Source: Brachypodium distachyon
Lineage: Eukaryota > Streptophyta > Magnoliopsida > Poales > Poaceae
NCBI RefSeq assembly: GCF_000005505.3
Contig: NC_016131.3
Span: forward strand, 15,831,501 to 15,895,500
Direction: 5' to 3'
Length of the DNA stretch: 64,000 nt
Shown here: piece after piece, positions 36,001 to 48,900 of the stretch
Position numbering within the stretch: position 1 is the stretch's first letter
Layout of the letters: the number at the start of each line of letters is the position of its first letter
Translations under genes and position numbers: made by a program
The notes under the pieces: model-generated
The model's input: only the letters and a program-made list of their open reading frames with translations
The model's database searches: none
What the model was told of the DNA's origin: nothing

Positions 36001-36900
36001 CAGCTTCGCAAATCGGTCGGAAACACGCGCACGCGCAGTGTTCCCTCACTCACTGACGACGGACCGGCCGCGACGTCACTCCATGATCCACGTGCAAGGC
36101 CGGCCCAGCTGACCTGAGGACACGACACGACAGCTTCGCCACCGGACGCGGCTGTGTTCCTCAGCCAACCCAAAAACAGCCACCCCGCATGTAAATGTAA
36201 ACCACAAAAATCTCAAAACTGCCAAATTTGACAGGCGGCATCAGTAAAAATTAGGCTGGGTCGTCCTACAGAAACAAAGCGAACACGCACGCTGTGTGTG
36301 TGGGATATTCGGAGCTCGTGCATTCGGTTTGGTTGGGAACGCACAATCGCTCGAGCACTATTTTTGCAGGAACAAACAACAATCCTATCTAACAGGGCGT
36401 TCATTTGATGGTGCGGAATATTTTTGGATTATTTTTGCAGGAACCCGGCATATGTGCTCTCCCGTGGAATATGATCCGTTGCAATCGGTCCCGCTTGAAT
36501 TCATCTCGTGGACAACCAAATTATGTACATCACTCCGTCCGGAAATAACCGGCGTGGATTTATATAAGAATACATATACGGATCCAAGTCACTTATTTTC
36601 GGACGGAGGGAGTACATCAAAACAGAAATAGTGAAGGAATGGCTCCTCAACATGTATGTAGATTGAAATGGTCTTTCGTTGCGGTTTAATGTTTCTTTTT
36701 CATAACAAAAGACAACCAACCAAGAGTACATCATAGCCTCACGACTCAAGAAAGAGGTTGTACAAAACACAGTACGAATGAAGTTTTGTTTTCCTTTGTT
36801 GGCTATGATAGCGTGGTAAGTTACCCATAGAAGGTTTTAAAGAGTGGTTACATGGACACTAAATAACCGAAGCAAATTTATCAAAGCAAATTCATGCTTG
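33076..36900. other. Intergenic DNA without recognised genes
   Basis: It contains unique-looking, partly GC-rich sequence with short open frames at 34489-34848 and 35340-36173. Their overlapping six-frame openness and lack of motifs argue for composition rather than coding. The MITE at 36528 is the only element I can define. Confidence 0.5.
36528..36612. mobile_element. Stowaway MITE, 85 bp
   Basis: Left CATCACTCCGTCCGGAAATAA and right complement CTCCCTCCGTCCGAAAATAAG form the terminal inverted repeat, with TA flanks at 36526-36527 and 36613-36614. Confidence 0.85.
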
Positions 36901-36914
36901 AGTTTCAATAAAAT

Positions 36915-37935
36915 GTGTTTGCTGGGTGACAGTAAAACGTGCATAAAACCATCTAACAGATCAAAGTCGGTCGAGCGAATGTAACTTCTGTGTGACTACG
37001 AGACACGGGTGAACCCATCCGACATGCCGGAGTCGTTCGAGCATTGAATAATCGAATCACTTTCTATTTAAGCAGATTTTTTTTCAATTTGAATGACCGT
37101 AATTGTGTGACAACAAGACACGCGTGAAACCACCCCCGCATGCCAGAGTCGGTCGACGTTCAATAACCGGAACACTTTCTACTAAACATTTGCATTTTCC
37201 TTCATTCGAAGGTATGTAACCGTTGCGTGATAGCAAGACACGCGGGAACCCATCTAGAGTGCGGAGTCATTTGGAAGAGCTTCCTATTTACGCAACTGCA
37301 TTATTTTTTCATCATAACTGTTGTGTGGCAACAAGATTGCGCGAAACCAGCTGGCGTGCCGAAGTAAACAACGGAAGCACCTTCTATTAAAAGTAAACAA
37401 CGGAAGCACCTTCTATTAAAAGCAACTGCATTTTTAAAATAGGATGAAAACAACTGTTGTGCGACAGCAAGATGCGTGTAAAGTCATTTGGTGTGTCCGG
37501 ATTGGTGGAGCATTGAATAACCGAAACTTTTATGAGTTGCATTCTTTTTTATTTGAAAGAACATACCTATTGTGTGACAAAAAAATACATGTGGACCCAT
37601 AGGACGCAACCAGAGACGTTTGAGCATTAAATAACTGTAACTCTTTCTGTTTTCACAACCTATTTTTGAATTTGATTGGACATAACTACCGCGAGACAGC
37701 AACACACATATGCACCTATGCGGCGCGCCAAAGTAAATAATTGAAGCGCTCTCTATTTTAGCAAATTATATTTGTATTAAATGAGTGCAACTGCCATCCG
37801 ATAAAAAGATGCACCCAGACTCATTCGACAACGTGCCAAAGTCGCTCACACATTAAATAATAAAACACTGTCTATTTGATCAATTGCACTTTTGAATTTG
37901 AATGTGCGTAACCACCGTGCGACAAGAATGGACAC
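36915..37935. repeat. Diverged tandem array, about 105-134 bp period, 9-10 units
   Basis: Successive blocks share the order GTGTGACAACAAGACACGCG, then ACCCAT..GC-TGCC-GAGTCG, then AGCATTGAATAACCGAAAC, then CTTTCTATTT, then a T-rich run and an ATGAACATAACT-like step. Block starts fall near 36928, 36991, 37107, 37213, 37322, 37456, 37570, 37690, 37795 and 37915. Units are strongly diverged. A recent 29-bp exact tandem duplication lies inside it (37362-37390 and 37391-37419). No coding potential is seen. It ends about 200 bp before the MED26-like promoter region. Confidence 0.7.
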
Positions 37936-38179
37936 GAGAACCATTCTAATATACCCCCAATAACATGTGACTAAAAAAATCATTTTTCCCTGCATCAAGC
38001 ATTTTAGTGTTAGCAGAGCATGTAACTTTCGGAACGCATGATACAAAATAGCTAATGTGATTGTTGTTTGGTTGAGAAAGCCCGTTTTCAAGTCAGCCCA
38101 CCGGCTTCACGAGTTCTTGGCTAGAGGATTGTTCCACGTGTTGTGTGTGTGTTGGGGGGTGCTTCTACCATTTTCGAGA

Positions 38180-38782
38180 AACGCGCCGTGGCGCCGCACC
38201 CACTAGCTAGGGCAAGAAAACCCAAACCACATCGCTACGAGCACACGGAGAAGGCTCCCCTCTTCCCTTTCCTCCCTCCGAGTCCGGATTGCGGCGCACA
38301 GACCCGCGAGAAATCGCGCAGCAGCCACCACCACCACGCAGTCGTCCCCTCCCCCCATCCTCGTCCTCTTCCTCCACTCGCTCGTGGGGGAGGGATCGGC
38401 AGGTAGACTAGACAGGACAAAGATCGGAATTAGCCACGCAAACCAGGGGGCCGTCCGTTGGGGGGAAACCTTTTTTGGTTTTGTGTTTTGATGATATTGG
38501 TGTTCTTTCGAGTCCTCCTCATCGATCGGATGGTAATGGCATGCCAATCCCGCTGAATCGGTTGTGTGAGAATTTGCTGCGTAGACTTTGGGTTCGGTTT
38601 TGGTTCTGGGTTGGTTAATTCGTGAGACTCGTTTTAACGGGAGAAACTGAATCGTAACGGAACGTAAATTTTGACCAATCTGTGTGTATTCTATCTATCA
38701 ATCCAGAGGGGGAGGGAGGATTTGATAGATTTTGAAGTTTCTGGGGGAGGGGGGTTTGGTGAGGAGTCCGATCGGTCCGGCG
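38180..38782 (+). promoter_or_regulatory. Promoter and 5' leader region of the MED26-like gene
   Basis: The GC content rises from 38180. A donor-like CAG|GTAGAC near 38402 and an acceptor-like ATCCAG at about 38705 suggest a 5' leader intron of about 300 bp, common in plant regulatory genes. The transcription start is not determinable. Confidence 0.4.
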
Positions 38783-40973
38783 ATGGCGCCGCCGCCGTCC
38801 ACGGACTGCTGGGCCGCCTTCTTCCGGGCGGCCGGGGACGGCATCTTCGACCTCATCGAGGCGGCCATCGACGTCGCGGCGGCCGACCGCCCCGACGCGC
38901 TCCGTGCCAGGCGCGACGCCATAGCCGAGCACCTCTACACGGCGACCCTCGCCGTCTCCGGCGCGCCCGCTGCGGCGGCCGGGGCGGCGGCGCGCCCGCC
39001 CGCGCCGGTGCCCGCCGTTGAGCCGAGGACAGAGGCGCTGCAGCAGAAGCAGCAGCAGCTCCTCCTTCCTGAGGGCGCCGCCAGCGTCCCGAGCCTCTGC
39101 AGCTCGGACCGCGCCGAGGCCATCACGGACGACGGCGCGCCCCGCCGCGGCGAGGGCGACGACGCCGTCGCCGCCGAGGCCGAGCGCATCAAGGCCGCCC
39201 TCGTCAACTACCATGAAAAGGTAGCTCCAATCCCCTCGTCCTCCACACCCCGCCCGCTGGTTGTTGTTGCCTGGTAAACTGGTGCTGAAATCTGTTTCTC
39301 TGCTGTGTTGTTTGCAGTCGGAGGGGGCGTTGCTCGAGCTGCTCCGGCGGCTGCAGCAGCTGGAGTTCACGGTGCACACCTTGAAGGTCACAGAGATTGG
39401 GAAGACGGTGACCAACCTCCGGAAGCACAACTCCAAGCAGATTCGGCAGCTTGTCCGGTTGCTCGTCGGGTGAGTCCATGTTCTCTGTTTCTGTACGTGT
39501 CTTTTGTTACCGATATCTCATTTTTCGTTCGTCTTATTCGTTCGTGCCTTGGCCTGTTTGATGTACACCGCAGAGGTTGGAAGCTCATAGTTGATGATTG
39601 GATGAGCAGCGGTGGTGACGCCATTGTTGGTAGGTTGCAAGCAAAAGAGTTAACGATGATTCAAGTTTTCACTTTGGTACATCTATCTTATTATTGTTCT
39701 GTGCTGCAATGCTTCGCCAGATCACACCCCTCAGTCCATGCATCCTTCAAATCTGGAGCAGGAAGATCGAGGGCTCTCTTCTCCTGCCATGGACGAGGGT
39801 GCTCTCTTGGCCACACTGAGCACTTCCATTGGGCTCTCCGAGGTATTGGATTTACACGCGAATCAATCAGTTCACACCCTATGTGATCTTATACGAACCC
39901 GTGCATGATCTGACACTACTCCATCTGGGCATTGCTCAGGACAACCAGAACTCGCGGTTGTTTCATGGAATAGATGATGGAAGTGAGTGATCATACCCTC
40001 TTTGATCCCCTCCGATGCTTCTTAGCTCAGCATTAGTGTTTGACATCTTGGCTCTTCTGTAAATTATCTGCAGATACAAGGAACAGTGGGCAGCGGAACC
40101 TGGGATGCCAAGAACCAATTAGAAGGCCGCCACTGCCAATGGCCCAGCAATATGACCCTGACCAGAGCTGGAGGCAGGAACAATCTGCAGCGAGGCAGTC
40201 ACGGCCGCAAGAACTGACCAATGGGCAAACTAAAGAGCAATTTATCGCAGCCATGCTGGCGAGGCCCCCAGCCTCAAATGCTAAGCCAGGTCCTGTGAGA
40301 CCTCAAGTGAGATCTAAGCCACATCAAGATGCCTCACCGGCTCAAGGGAGACCACAGTCGGTGCCATCTGATGTGAGCATATTGCAGTGTGAACCAAATA
40401 TGTATGCTTGTCTATTTATGCAAATGCTGACTTGGTCTGAAATCTGTGTCTGCTGTGTAGAAACAGGTAGGCAATTATGATGCAAACTCAGTTCGAGCAA
40501 AGTTAGGGCTCGCGAAGAATGCAAAGCTAGAAATGTCAAATAACTCGAAGCTAGAGGTGGCAAAACGAAAGCTTCAGGAGGGCTACCAAGAATTTGATAA
40601 TGGTATGTGTCTTCCACCATGATAGTAGGTTTCAATTACTTATTGCAACATCACATTATTCCTGGAGCTCTCTGGTTACAGAATTCCGATTTGAACTACT
40701 TGACCACCTCTTAGTCTTAGGTTTGATTGCAATCAAACGGTTTAGTAAAACTAATTTTGTATGTGAGCATGAAGCTCCATTTTGTTTGTCTTATTATTTG
40801 TGCTTTGAGTGTTGATACCAATTTATTTTGTCAATGCAGCAAAGAAGCAGAAATGTATCCAAATGGTGGATCCGCAGGATGTTCGGAAGCAAGGGAACCG
40901 GAGCGGGCAGCCTAGTGGCAAGCCCTGGAACAGCAGCAACACCAACAACAACCGGAATTGGTCATCGAGGTGA
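38783..40973 (+). CDS. MED26-like: Mediator subunit 26-like protein (TFIIS N-terminal / LW domain)
   Basis: Eight coding exons: 38783-39220, 39318-39469, 39574-39629, 39721-39842, 39940-39982, 40074-40372, 40461-40602 and 40840-40973, giving 461 residues. After an N-terminal helical segment (CWAAFFRAAGDGIFDLIEAAIDVA) and a low-complexity Ala/Gln stretch, residues about 140-225 form the TFIIS N-terminal four-helix domain (LLELLRRLQQLEFTVHTLKVTEIGK; VTNLRKHNSKQIRQLV; GWKLIVDDWM). The C-terminal half is polar, rich in Gln/Asn/Ser/Arg, with KLEVAKRKLQEGYQEF and a basic AKKQK stretch. The layout matches plant proteins annotated as mediator subunit 26b/c, nuclear factors linking Mediator to RNA polymerase II elongation factors. 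Other LW-domain proteins (IWS1, elongin A) are less likely given the N-terminal block. The stop is at 40971-40973; 3' UTR continues to about 41300. Confidence 0.9.
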
Positions 40974-42071
40974 CCACATTCCATTCAGAAACCAAACCAT
41001 TCGGAAAAATTTCCTCCCTTCCCGAGCCGCGGCTTAAGTTGCTAGTCCACCCCCAGTACATAACAGCAATAAGGCATTTTTTTTTCCTTCCTTAAATGCA
41101 AACTGCATTCATCAGTGCCACCCTACCAAACAGAACATTGCGGCTCGAGAGCCGTGCCGCTGCTCCCCAAACTTGGCTGTTCATAATGGCTGGCTTTACC
41201 TAGTGTGTGTCAAAACTTGTAAAAAGATGAGATGAGTTGGTGATACTAATTGTTGTTTTGTTTCCTCGGGGATGAAATAAAATGCAAGTGCTTCAGAACA
41301 ACAGCCGGAATGATCATGTTCTCTGCTTGCTCTTGTGCCCTGCTTTGCCCTTCAGGCTCAAAAGGCCTTTTGGGAGCCGGTCTCTCTCTGTCTTTTCACC
41401 GAATTCAGAGTAGAGCTTGTCCCCCCCTTGCCAAAGACTTGGACTAGAATTGGCAGTGCATCACGGCCACAAGGGAAGTTTTTCCTTGTCTCCTTGCTGT
41501 GCCTAGTGTTAGTATCATTCTTCTTGTCCGCAGAGTTTTCTTCAAACTCAAAATTTTGCCAGTATAATTCTCGCCACCAGGCTATCTTGTGTTGAACAGA
41601 ACTGGTCAATCTGGTTGAGCTCTTACTAGTACTATTATTTCCCATGCTATACGGCAGCCTTTGTGTGAACACCATGGACTACGCTGCGGCTGTTTTGAAT
41701 ATTTTTTTTTTGGTCTCTATCTGTTTTATTTAAAAAACAATCCAAACGGATTTGATCATTCATCAGCCATGAATAAATGGCTCGTGGGTTGGCCTTGACC
41801 TTTTGAGTGGCATCCATTTCCCGCGTGATTTCCAAGGTGACGCTACCAGGTAAGACTGACTCGTGGGTCCAAGACGCTCAGCCAGGACCGTGGCCCCACG
41901 TTTCAGTGACAGGGCATTCTGCGTAAGTGCGTAGCACGTTCCACGTGGGCCACCCAGGCCGTTTAAACATGGAGGGAAAGGAAAGCGTTGGCCTCTTCGC
42001 CGGATCCTCTGCGCAAGATGTCCCTGCGTACCTTACACCAGAGATTCTTTCTTTCGTTCCCTTTTTAGATA

Positions 42072-42183
42072 ATCTTCCGTCCGAAACAACTTTAAGTTTG
42101 TTAAAATTTAGATTTGTTTAGACATTACTTAGCGACATTTAAGTTTACTTAAAGTTGAGACATTTTTTGTTGGACGGAAGAAA
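42072..42183. mobile_element. Mariner/Stowaway-like MITE, 112 bp
   Basis: The ends are complementary (CTTCCGTCCGAAACAAC, and complement TTCCGTCCAACAAAAA), with TA flanks at 42070-42071 and 42184-42185. Confidence 0.65.
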
Positions 42184-43148
42184 TATATATTCTTATTTTA
42201 TTTTCTCCCTGTTAACCTATTAGCAAAAGGTGACACTTTGTAGCCGTCCACGGCACGAAAATCAGTAGCCAAATCTTCCTGGTGTTTGTGACGGGCTGAC
42301 GGCGCCCATGGGTAGCACGGAAGGTTTCCCCTCAAAAAAGAAAAGAAAAAGGGTTTCTCTATCGCGTAGGCCGTACACGTTTGATTATTCGAACATGTCC
42401 AGCACCGGTGATATTCTCTGTTCCTAAAACATATTCTAGTCATGGGTTGTCGACAGCAAATAGTTGTAAGATACTACTGCCATCTTGAGACTGCGTTTCA
42501 ATATTCCATCCCCCCTTGGTCACATAATCACATTTTTTTTAAAGGGTATCATGTGGCCATTGATTGGAATGCACGAGGAAATCTTGTGCCAAATCCCCTG
42601 GTTTATCTTTTCTTTATCCGGATGGAAGCCAGCTAGGGAGACCCTCAGGCCTCAGCCTGGACAATTAAACAGGTAAACTAAGCCAAAAGCAACCTCCAAG
42701 TTTTATATTAACTCACTGGAATACATTTCCACTAAAAGGTTCACATCGTAGTATAATACTACTTGTTCAGCCGTGCCGTTTCTCATTATCTTGTTTTTTC
42801 TAAGCACGATCAACAACTGTCCCTTGTGGCACAGGCAATCCCAAACCGCAATTAACTTTTATTTCCTATACCAAATACTCCTACCGATAATACAATCAAT
42901 GCCCATCGCAATCCAATCCAGTCCAGCGGTCCGATCCGATCTACTTCTCCACTGATTCTACGGAGTAGTTTACACAAGCTCCACCATGAGAACGAGTTCA
43001 GAACCTTGCACGAAGCAAACACTGTATTTGCACAACTATTGTTTTGCCTTCCAAACGCTCCAGATGGGCGGTTTCACGTCGTGGTCAGCCAGGATTGGAT
43101 ACAGCGGCTGGCCAGTGCAGATTGTCTCGGACATTTTGTTGGGCGACC

Positions 43149-43172
43149 GGGGGGGGGGGGGGGGGGGGGGGG
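43149..43172. repeat. Homopolymer of 24 G
   Basis: An uninterrupted run followed by AGGGGG, in duplication unit 1 and absent from unit 2. The true length is uncertain because such tracts are prone to sequencing slippage. Confidence 0.85.
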
Positions 43173-43771
43173 AGGGGGCAGAAGGGAGGTCGGCAAAAGG
43201 AGTTTGCCGGAAAGGGACACGTCGGCGAACGGCGACCTGAGGAGAAGGCGTTCTTGGCTTTGGGACGCCATCGATTGATCGGGCTTTGGCTTCGGGCTTT
43301 GGCTTCGAGTGTTGTTGTTGGCAGCTTAGGACACGCGCAAGCTACTCATTTCCGCGGCCGGGGCGACATCTCTGACTGACTCGAGTGTTAGCATCTTTTG
43401 GGGGTTTGGTTAGAAGCAACAGCAGCAGGAATCTGCATCCAAAGAGCCCGAGCATACCGAACACTCACGTGTTCCGGTCTCCATGTTCTGTTTCTCTTTT
43501 CTTCCCAATGCAGACACATACGGGTTTTCATTCAGTCGTCATGCATCAGCCAAGCCCTACTCACTCACCTTCAGATCGACACGAAGTGCCGAAGTGGCAA
43601 TCTATCAGACCACGTAAACTTGAAAAGGAAACACACACGCGTGCTTTCAGAAATCGCGTGGAACACGTGGCGATCTCTCTCGCTGTCTCCTGTCATGGAC
43701 TCATGTGTTACTGGCCATCGCGACAGGCAGGTAGAGCTAGCTAGCACCATCAGCTGCTTAGCCGGGGGTGT

Positions 43772-45650
43772 GGAACACGTGTACACGTTGCGTGCATAGG
43801 GAAGTGTTGGCCTCTGCGCAAGAAAACAATTTTCACCAGAGATCTTATGATATATTCGAAAAAGGTTTGTAACACTTTGTAGCCGTCCATGTCATCAAAA
43901 TAACCACTAAGCCAAATCTTCCTGGGCGCGCGCAACTGGGAGTACGCAATCCGCTACTCCTTCGGTCCCATAATTTTTGTCGTAATTTTAATTAGTTCAA
44001 ATTTCTTGTGGACGCCGAAGGTTTCTCCGTCGCATAGTCCACGCATCTGAAGATATTCTGGCGATATACTCCGTACTACATTAAGGCAACAACGATCGAT
44101 ATTGTAGTCTTGTGTTTTCGACAGCGAATATTAGTACAACCCCTCTGGTCACGGAATATTTTTTTTCCAAAACATGTGGCCATTGATTGGAATGCATAAC
44201 TTGTGCCAAATCTCCGGATAATTCCCGTTTATCCTTAGCTTTTTCTTTATCCTGAAAGCCAGAGAGAAACAGGTAAACTAAGCCAGAAGCAACCTCCAAT
44301 TTTATTTTTTATTTTTTTGAAAGCACCTCCAATTTTATTTTAATTCACACTAACAACGCATTACTAGTATACACTGAAAGCTCACATTGTATAATGTTTT
44401 CCAGCCATGCTGTTCGTCAGTGGCTTCCTTTTCCTTAAACAGAAACCAACTGTCGTTTGTGGAACAGGCCAGGGCAATGTTAATTTTTTTTCCGGGTGAT
44501 CCTAGTGCGTTGCCACGTCCTCTTAAACATGTGCACACGAAAATTCATGTTTATACAAAACATAACAATATAATTGGACGTTCATCAAAATGATCTCGGG
44601 GCTGATGCTAGCAGCCGCGGCCACGGACATGACACCCAGTCCACACAGCCCGCCGGCCGTGGCTGGCGTCAGAGCACGCGGTGGTGCAGTGCATGAGGAA
44701 CGGTGGATAGCGCCGATCAGCCCTGGACCCCTTTGCTCGTCTCTTGCACGATAATCTAATCCGACGCCGACGCGTATCGAGAGCGGTCACCGCAGGAAGG
44801 TGCTGCGCGGGCAGTTGAGTCGGCGGCGGCGGTCCGAAAAAGCAGCGCTGTGGAAATAGAAAAAAAAAGGTTCGATAGAGTGTAAGGAGACACGAAAAAT
44901 CAAAACATGCACGGAAATTGATGCACGGTGGACGATGACGAAGGAAACCTTCCTGCTTTTATTATTAAGGAGGGATAGATTTCCTCCATCCCATATTAAA
45001 TAACTTTCAATTACGTGTGTCTAGACGTTTTTTAGTCATAGGTATATCCATATTTGGACAAATTTAAACCACTTGATTATGCCAACAATACAATCAGTGC
45101 GTGCGTGCGTGCGTGGCCGGCCCATCGCAATCCAGTCCAGTCCTCCGATCCGATCTACGACTCTGCTGGCTTTATTTTACACGAGCTGACGAGCTCCACT
45201 ATCAACAGAAGAGAAAATACAGCGGTCACGTCGAGGTCAGCCAGGACTGCGAAATACAGCGGCAAAGTGCATCGACCGTTCCCCTGCTGCTGGCCGAAAA
45301 GGGGACAGACAGAGGGAGGTCGGCAGAAGAGGTCGGAAAGGGACACGTCCGCGACCGATCCAGTTGTTGGGGTATCTGAGAAAAACACACCAGTTATACT
45401 TGCCGTTTGCCCTGAAAAAAAACCAAAGTACTCTGACATCAGTGCAATGCTCCGTATTATTCGTCCCATTTGCTGCCTAAAATCTCCTGACACATACTTA
45501 GAAAAATATTTAATTCAGAGGCTCTCTGATCTGATAAATCTGATTTATGAAATTTCGTTGTGCCGACCTCATCTGCCACACAACAACAAGGCCTACAACC
45601 GTACTTCAGAGTTCAGATCGACACGAAATGGCACTCCTCAGACGCAAGAA
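43772..45650. repeat. Segmental tandem duplication, unit 2
   Basis: The same blocks occur in the same order as at 41936-43630, with many small indels and a GTGC microsatellite near 45098-45115. Divergence is high, so the event is old. A truncated Stowaway-like fragment sits at about 44986-45065. Confidence 0.7.
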
Positions 45651-45904
45651 CAACAATCGAAGGGAACATTCGCAAAAAAAAAATCAAAAAAAATCGAAGG
45701 GTTCGGGAAAAAAAAAGGTAACCATGATAAACCTGTTGCACATATGCTTACAAAGCTCGCCTTTTTTATATTTTTACTACTGTATCTTTTTTTTTTGGTT
45801 TTCAAACAGAGCACGTTTCCGTCCGTCTGTTTTCTCTAATTAACATGCATGAATTCGGTTAGTGTAACTCAGCAGGAGTATATTACGCTGTGACAGCAAA
45901 TTTA

Positions 45905-48900
45905 TTTATATACTAATGGGACTTGAAAGCCTCACATATAAAATGTACTAATACCATTGGAGGTTAATTTTTATATATGTGGGATTCAGTTACACACCCA
46001 TGAAGAATCAAGTGCAATAACGATTGAGGAACTGGAATATTTCGAGCCGGCGAATGTGAATTTTCTTTTTATTAGATAAATTCTAATTCTAATTCTAATT
46101 ATATCCTGCATGAAGTTTAACTATTATTTATCTTATTCGCAGAAACTAGCAGACAACCAAACATCTCAAGAAGTCCAGCAGGAATGTACGGAGGAAGAAA
46201 CTATGAAGGACATCCTGACAATGCCCATGCCGATGGAGAAACCTATGCGACGGCATAACAAACCAAAGAAGTCAACAGATTATGTGGTGACTCCAGAAGG
46301 CATGTCATTAACCATTTTTATGTCATTAATTTTGCTACATTATTTATTTCTTCATTACTAACTTGATGTCTTCTATCGTTTCAGATTCTGCGCCATCGAT
46401 GATTATTCTGTGATTGAACGTATCCAATCGGAGCCAAGTGTCAAAAAAAAATTAGTGTCCCTCGGTGACACATCACTGACCAAGGACGATTTAATACGTC
46501 TTCTAAACCCTCGGGAATATGCTGGCGACGAAGTAAGTATATATATTCATGAAAAAACTTATTTGAATTTGAATATATTGTCTCATACTAATAACCACTG
46601 AGTATACATGAAACCGTAGGTCGTAAATGCATACATCTATTGCATAAGTGGCAAAGAAGCTCTGCAGGTCAGGTCAGGTGGAAGTATGTTCTTCGAGACT
46701 TCATTGGTCTCTAAGCTGATACAGGATTGTGCAAATAAGCCCAAAGATGAAATACCAGAATGGATTGTAGAGAGGGTGAAAAAGTATCCGGAACATGACG
46801 TGGTTAGTCCGAGTTTCCTACATATTATAATCAATCTTAACGAGAGTGTGTGTGTTCGTGTATAAAAACAACGATAAACTTTCCCCGTAGGTATTCGTTC
46901 CAATCAACATGACTCATTTTCATTCGTATCTAACGGTTATACACACCGAGAAACGATGTGTTCAAGTATTGGACTCTCTAGGTGTGGGAATTCACCGCGG
47001 GGACCTCGCTTCTTATGTGAGTAATCAATTCTACTACCCCATCTTTTGATAAGATTTTGTGTTATTGCTTTTTTTCTATAATTTTACTACTTTGTCATCT
47101 ATTAATATAACAGCTGGTAGCAGTGGATTTATTTTTCTTCTAATGTTAATACTTGGTCATTTGTTAATATATAACAGCTTGTAGCAGTGGAAAAATTATT
47201 CAAAATTGCATCACAGCAAAAAGAATTAAATTCTGACAAGTGGAAGGACCTAAACGTTACATCGTGGTCAAGAGAAGAATGTATTAAGAGTACTATGCAC
47301 ACAGATGGGTACGTCTCTTAATTCGACGCACTCAACATTTGGGTGGTGATTTTTTTATGCATGGTTTATTAATTGACGTAGATGGAACATTATATCCCAC
47401 ACGATCTCTCTAATGATAGTTTAATAAATTATCAATATTTGTTTATATTGTATTGCCACCTCATTCTAATGATACTTTAGTACCTTATGAATATATTTGT
47501 AAAATGTCTTATCGAAATCCTAAAATTACGTAGGTCGTCTTGTGGTTTGTGGATGTTAAACTTCATGTAGTACTGGACGGGAGATATTTTGTCCGACATT
47601 CCTAATCAGGTACATTTCGTTGATTACATGTCATATATTATTATATTTTGAAAACTAACTGTGATTACTGCTTGCTAGGATAATATAACACAATTTAGGA
47701 CAGAATTAGCTGTCATTTTAGACGATGATAATGTAAGAAACCAAGATGACTTCGAACTTGATGAAAGGAATACCGATCCAGATGATTGTGTCACCTTGGA
47801 AAGTCCTGCTAAGAGAGCCAAAACATCAGACCCCTCATCACAATTTGACTTCCTATCGGACTTCTTCCCTGAATCACCTATTATCAATCCAACAAACGAC
47901 GACCTCATAGAATTACTTTGCTTGCAACTGGAGATAATTGATCCCCATTTATTCGAGTAAGCCACCTTTTCTAGCAAGTTCATTTTTTTGTGTTCAAATA
48001 AACTATTATTTGTTCCATCGTGCTTGACAAAATTTGCTCTTCCACAGGATCGAATGGGTCAGGATCTCTAAGCCTTATCCAATTAGTTTAACTATAAGAC
48101 AAATAAGGAACATATTGTTCACAAATTATGTGGACCCAGATTGCTTCAATGTGGCTGTGCGTGTACTAGCGAGCCACCCATCAAACTTATGTAGAGATCA
48201 GCTGGTTCACTTAATGGATCTGAAGTTTTGCGTTACTTTAATCACATAATCAAATTTTCCATCATATTGCTAATACTTTTTATTTATCATTTTAGATGAT
48301 GTCCAAATTTGCACGAGACGCGGGTTGTCGTGAAATGTTAGACGTTGAACAGCTAGCACAATTGTTTCGTAGCTGGCCTGGCTGCATCGACGAGTACCAT
48401 ATCTCAGATTGTGACACGGTAATACTTCATTCCTTCTTTCTTATATAAGTTGGGGTTATTTTTTGTCATAATGCGACTAATGTATTCGAAAACTTATTGT
48501 TACAGATTTATTTGCCTTATGAAATTTATGGGCTATATATGTTGTTTGTCTTCAACCTTCAGAAAAAAATTGTCTATATTTTGAATCCGCTTCCAATACA
48601 ATCTTGGGGGGGAGCATATATTTAAAACTATGGAAATAGGTAAAAATTTAAACCTTGCCCTCAAAGTTGCAAACCCTGGATGGAACGATGATATATGTAA
48701 ATGGGAATGCAAAGTTTCTGATGTTATTCCGAAAAACTATCACGGGTACGAAGTTTCTCACTCCAACACAATCTTATCTCATTTGTTTCAACGCACAATG
48801 TAACGTTACATATGTTTGCAGTGGTCTGTCTGGATATTTGGTTTTCAATTTCATGCACTCATATCACAATGAAAGGCTACATTATTATATTCCGACGGTG

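Larger units (their letters stand above)
41936..43630. repeat. Segmental tandem duplication, unit 1
   Basis: Ordered blocks recur in unit 2: GTTGGCCTC.TGCGCAAGA, ACACTTTGTAGCCGTCCA, CCAAATCTTCCTGG, ATGTGGCCATTGATTGGAAT, CAGGTAAACTAAGCCA, CAATCCAGTCCAG.GGTCCGATC, GTCAGCCAGGA and GGAAAGGGACACGTC. No gene is evident. It contains the MITE at 42072 and the poly-G run at 43149. Confidence 0.7.

Noticed and set aside
35340..36173. Several overlapping open frames of 100-240 codons
   Set aside because: Nearly all six frames are open together, the proteins are Arg/Ala/Pro-rich without domains, and no splice or promoter context fits a gene.
36915..37935. CRISPR-like or coding repeat array
   Set aside because: Units are diverged, have no constant repeat with unique spacers, and this is plant nuclear DNA with no open frame through the array.
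38615..39436. A 273-residue minus-strand open frame over the MED26-like first exons
   Set aside because: It is the GC-rich shadow of the plus-strand exons, which have splice sites, correct phases and a recognisable domain. The minus frame is Arg/Gly-rich without motifs.
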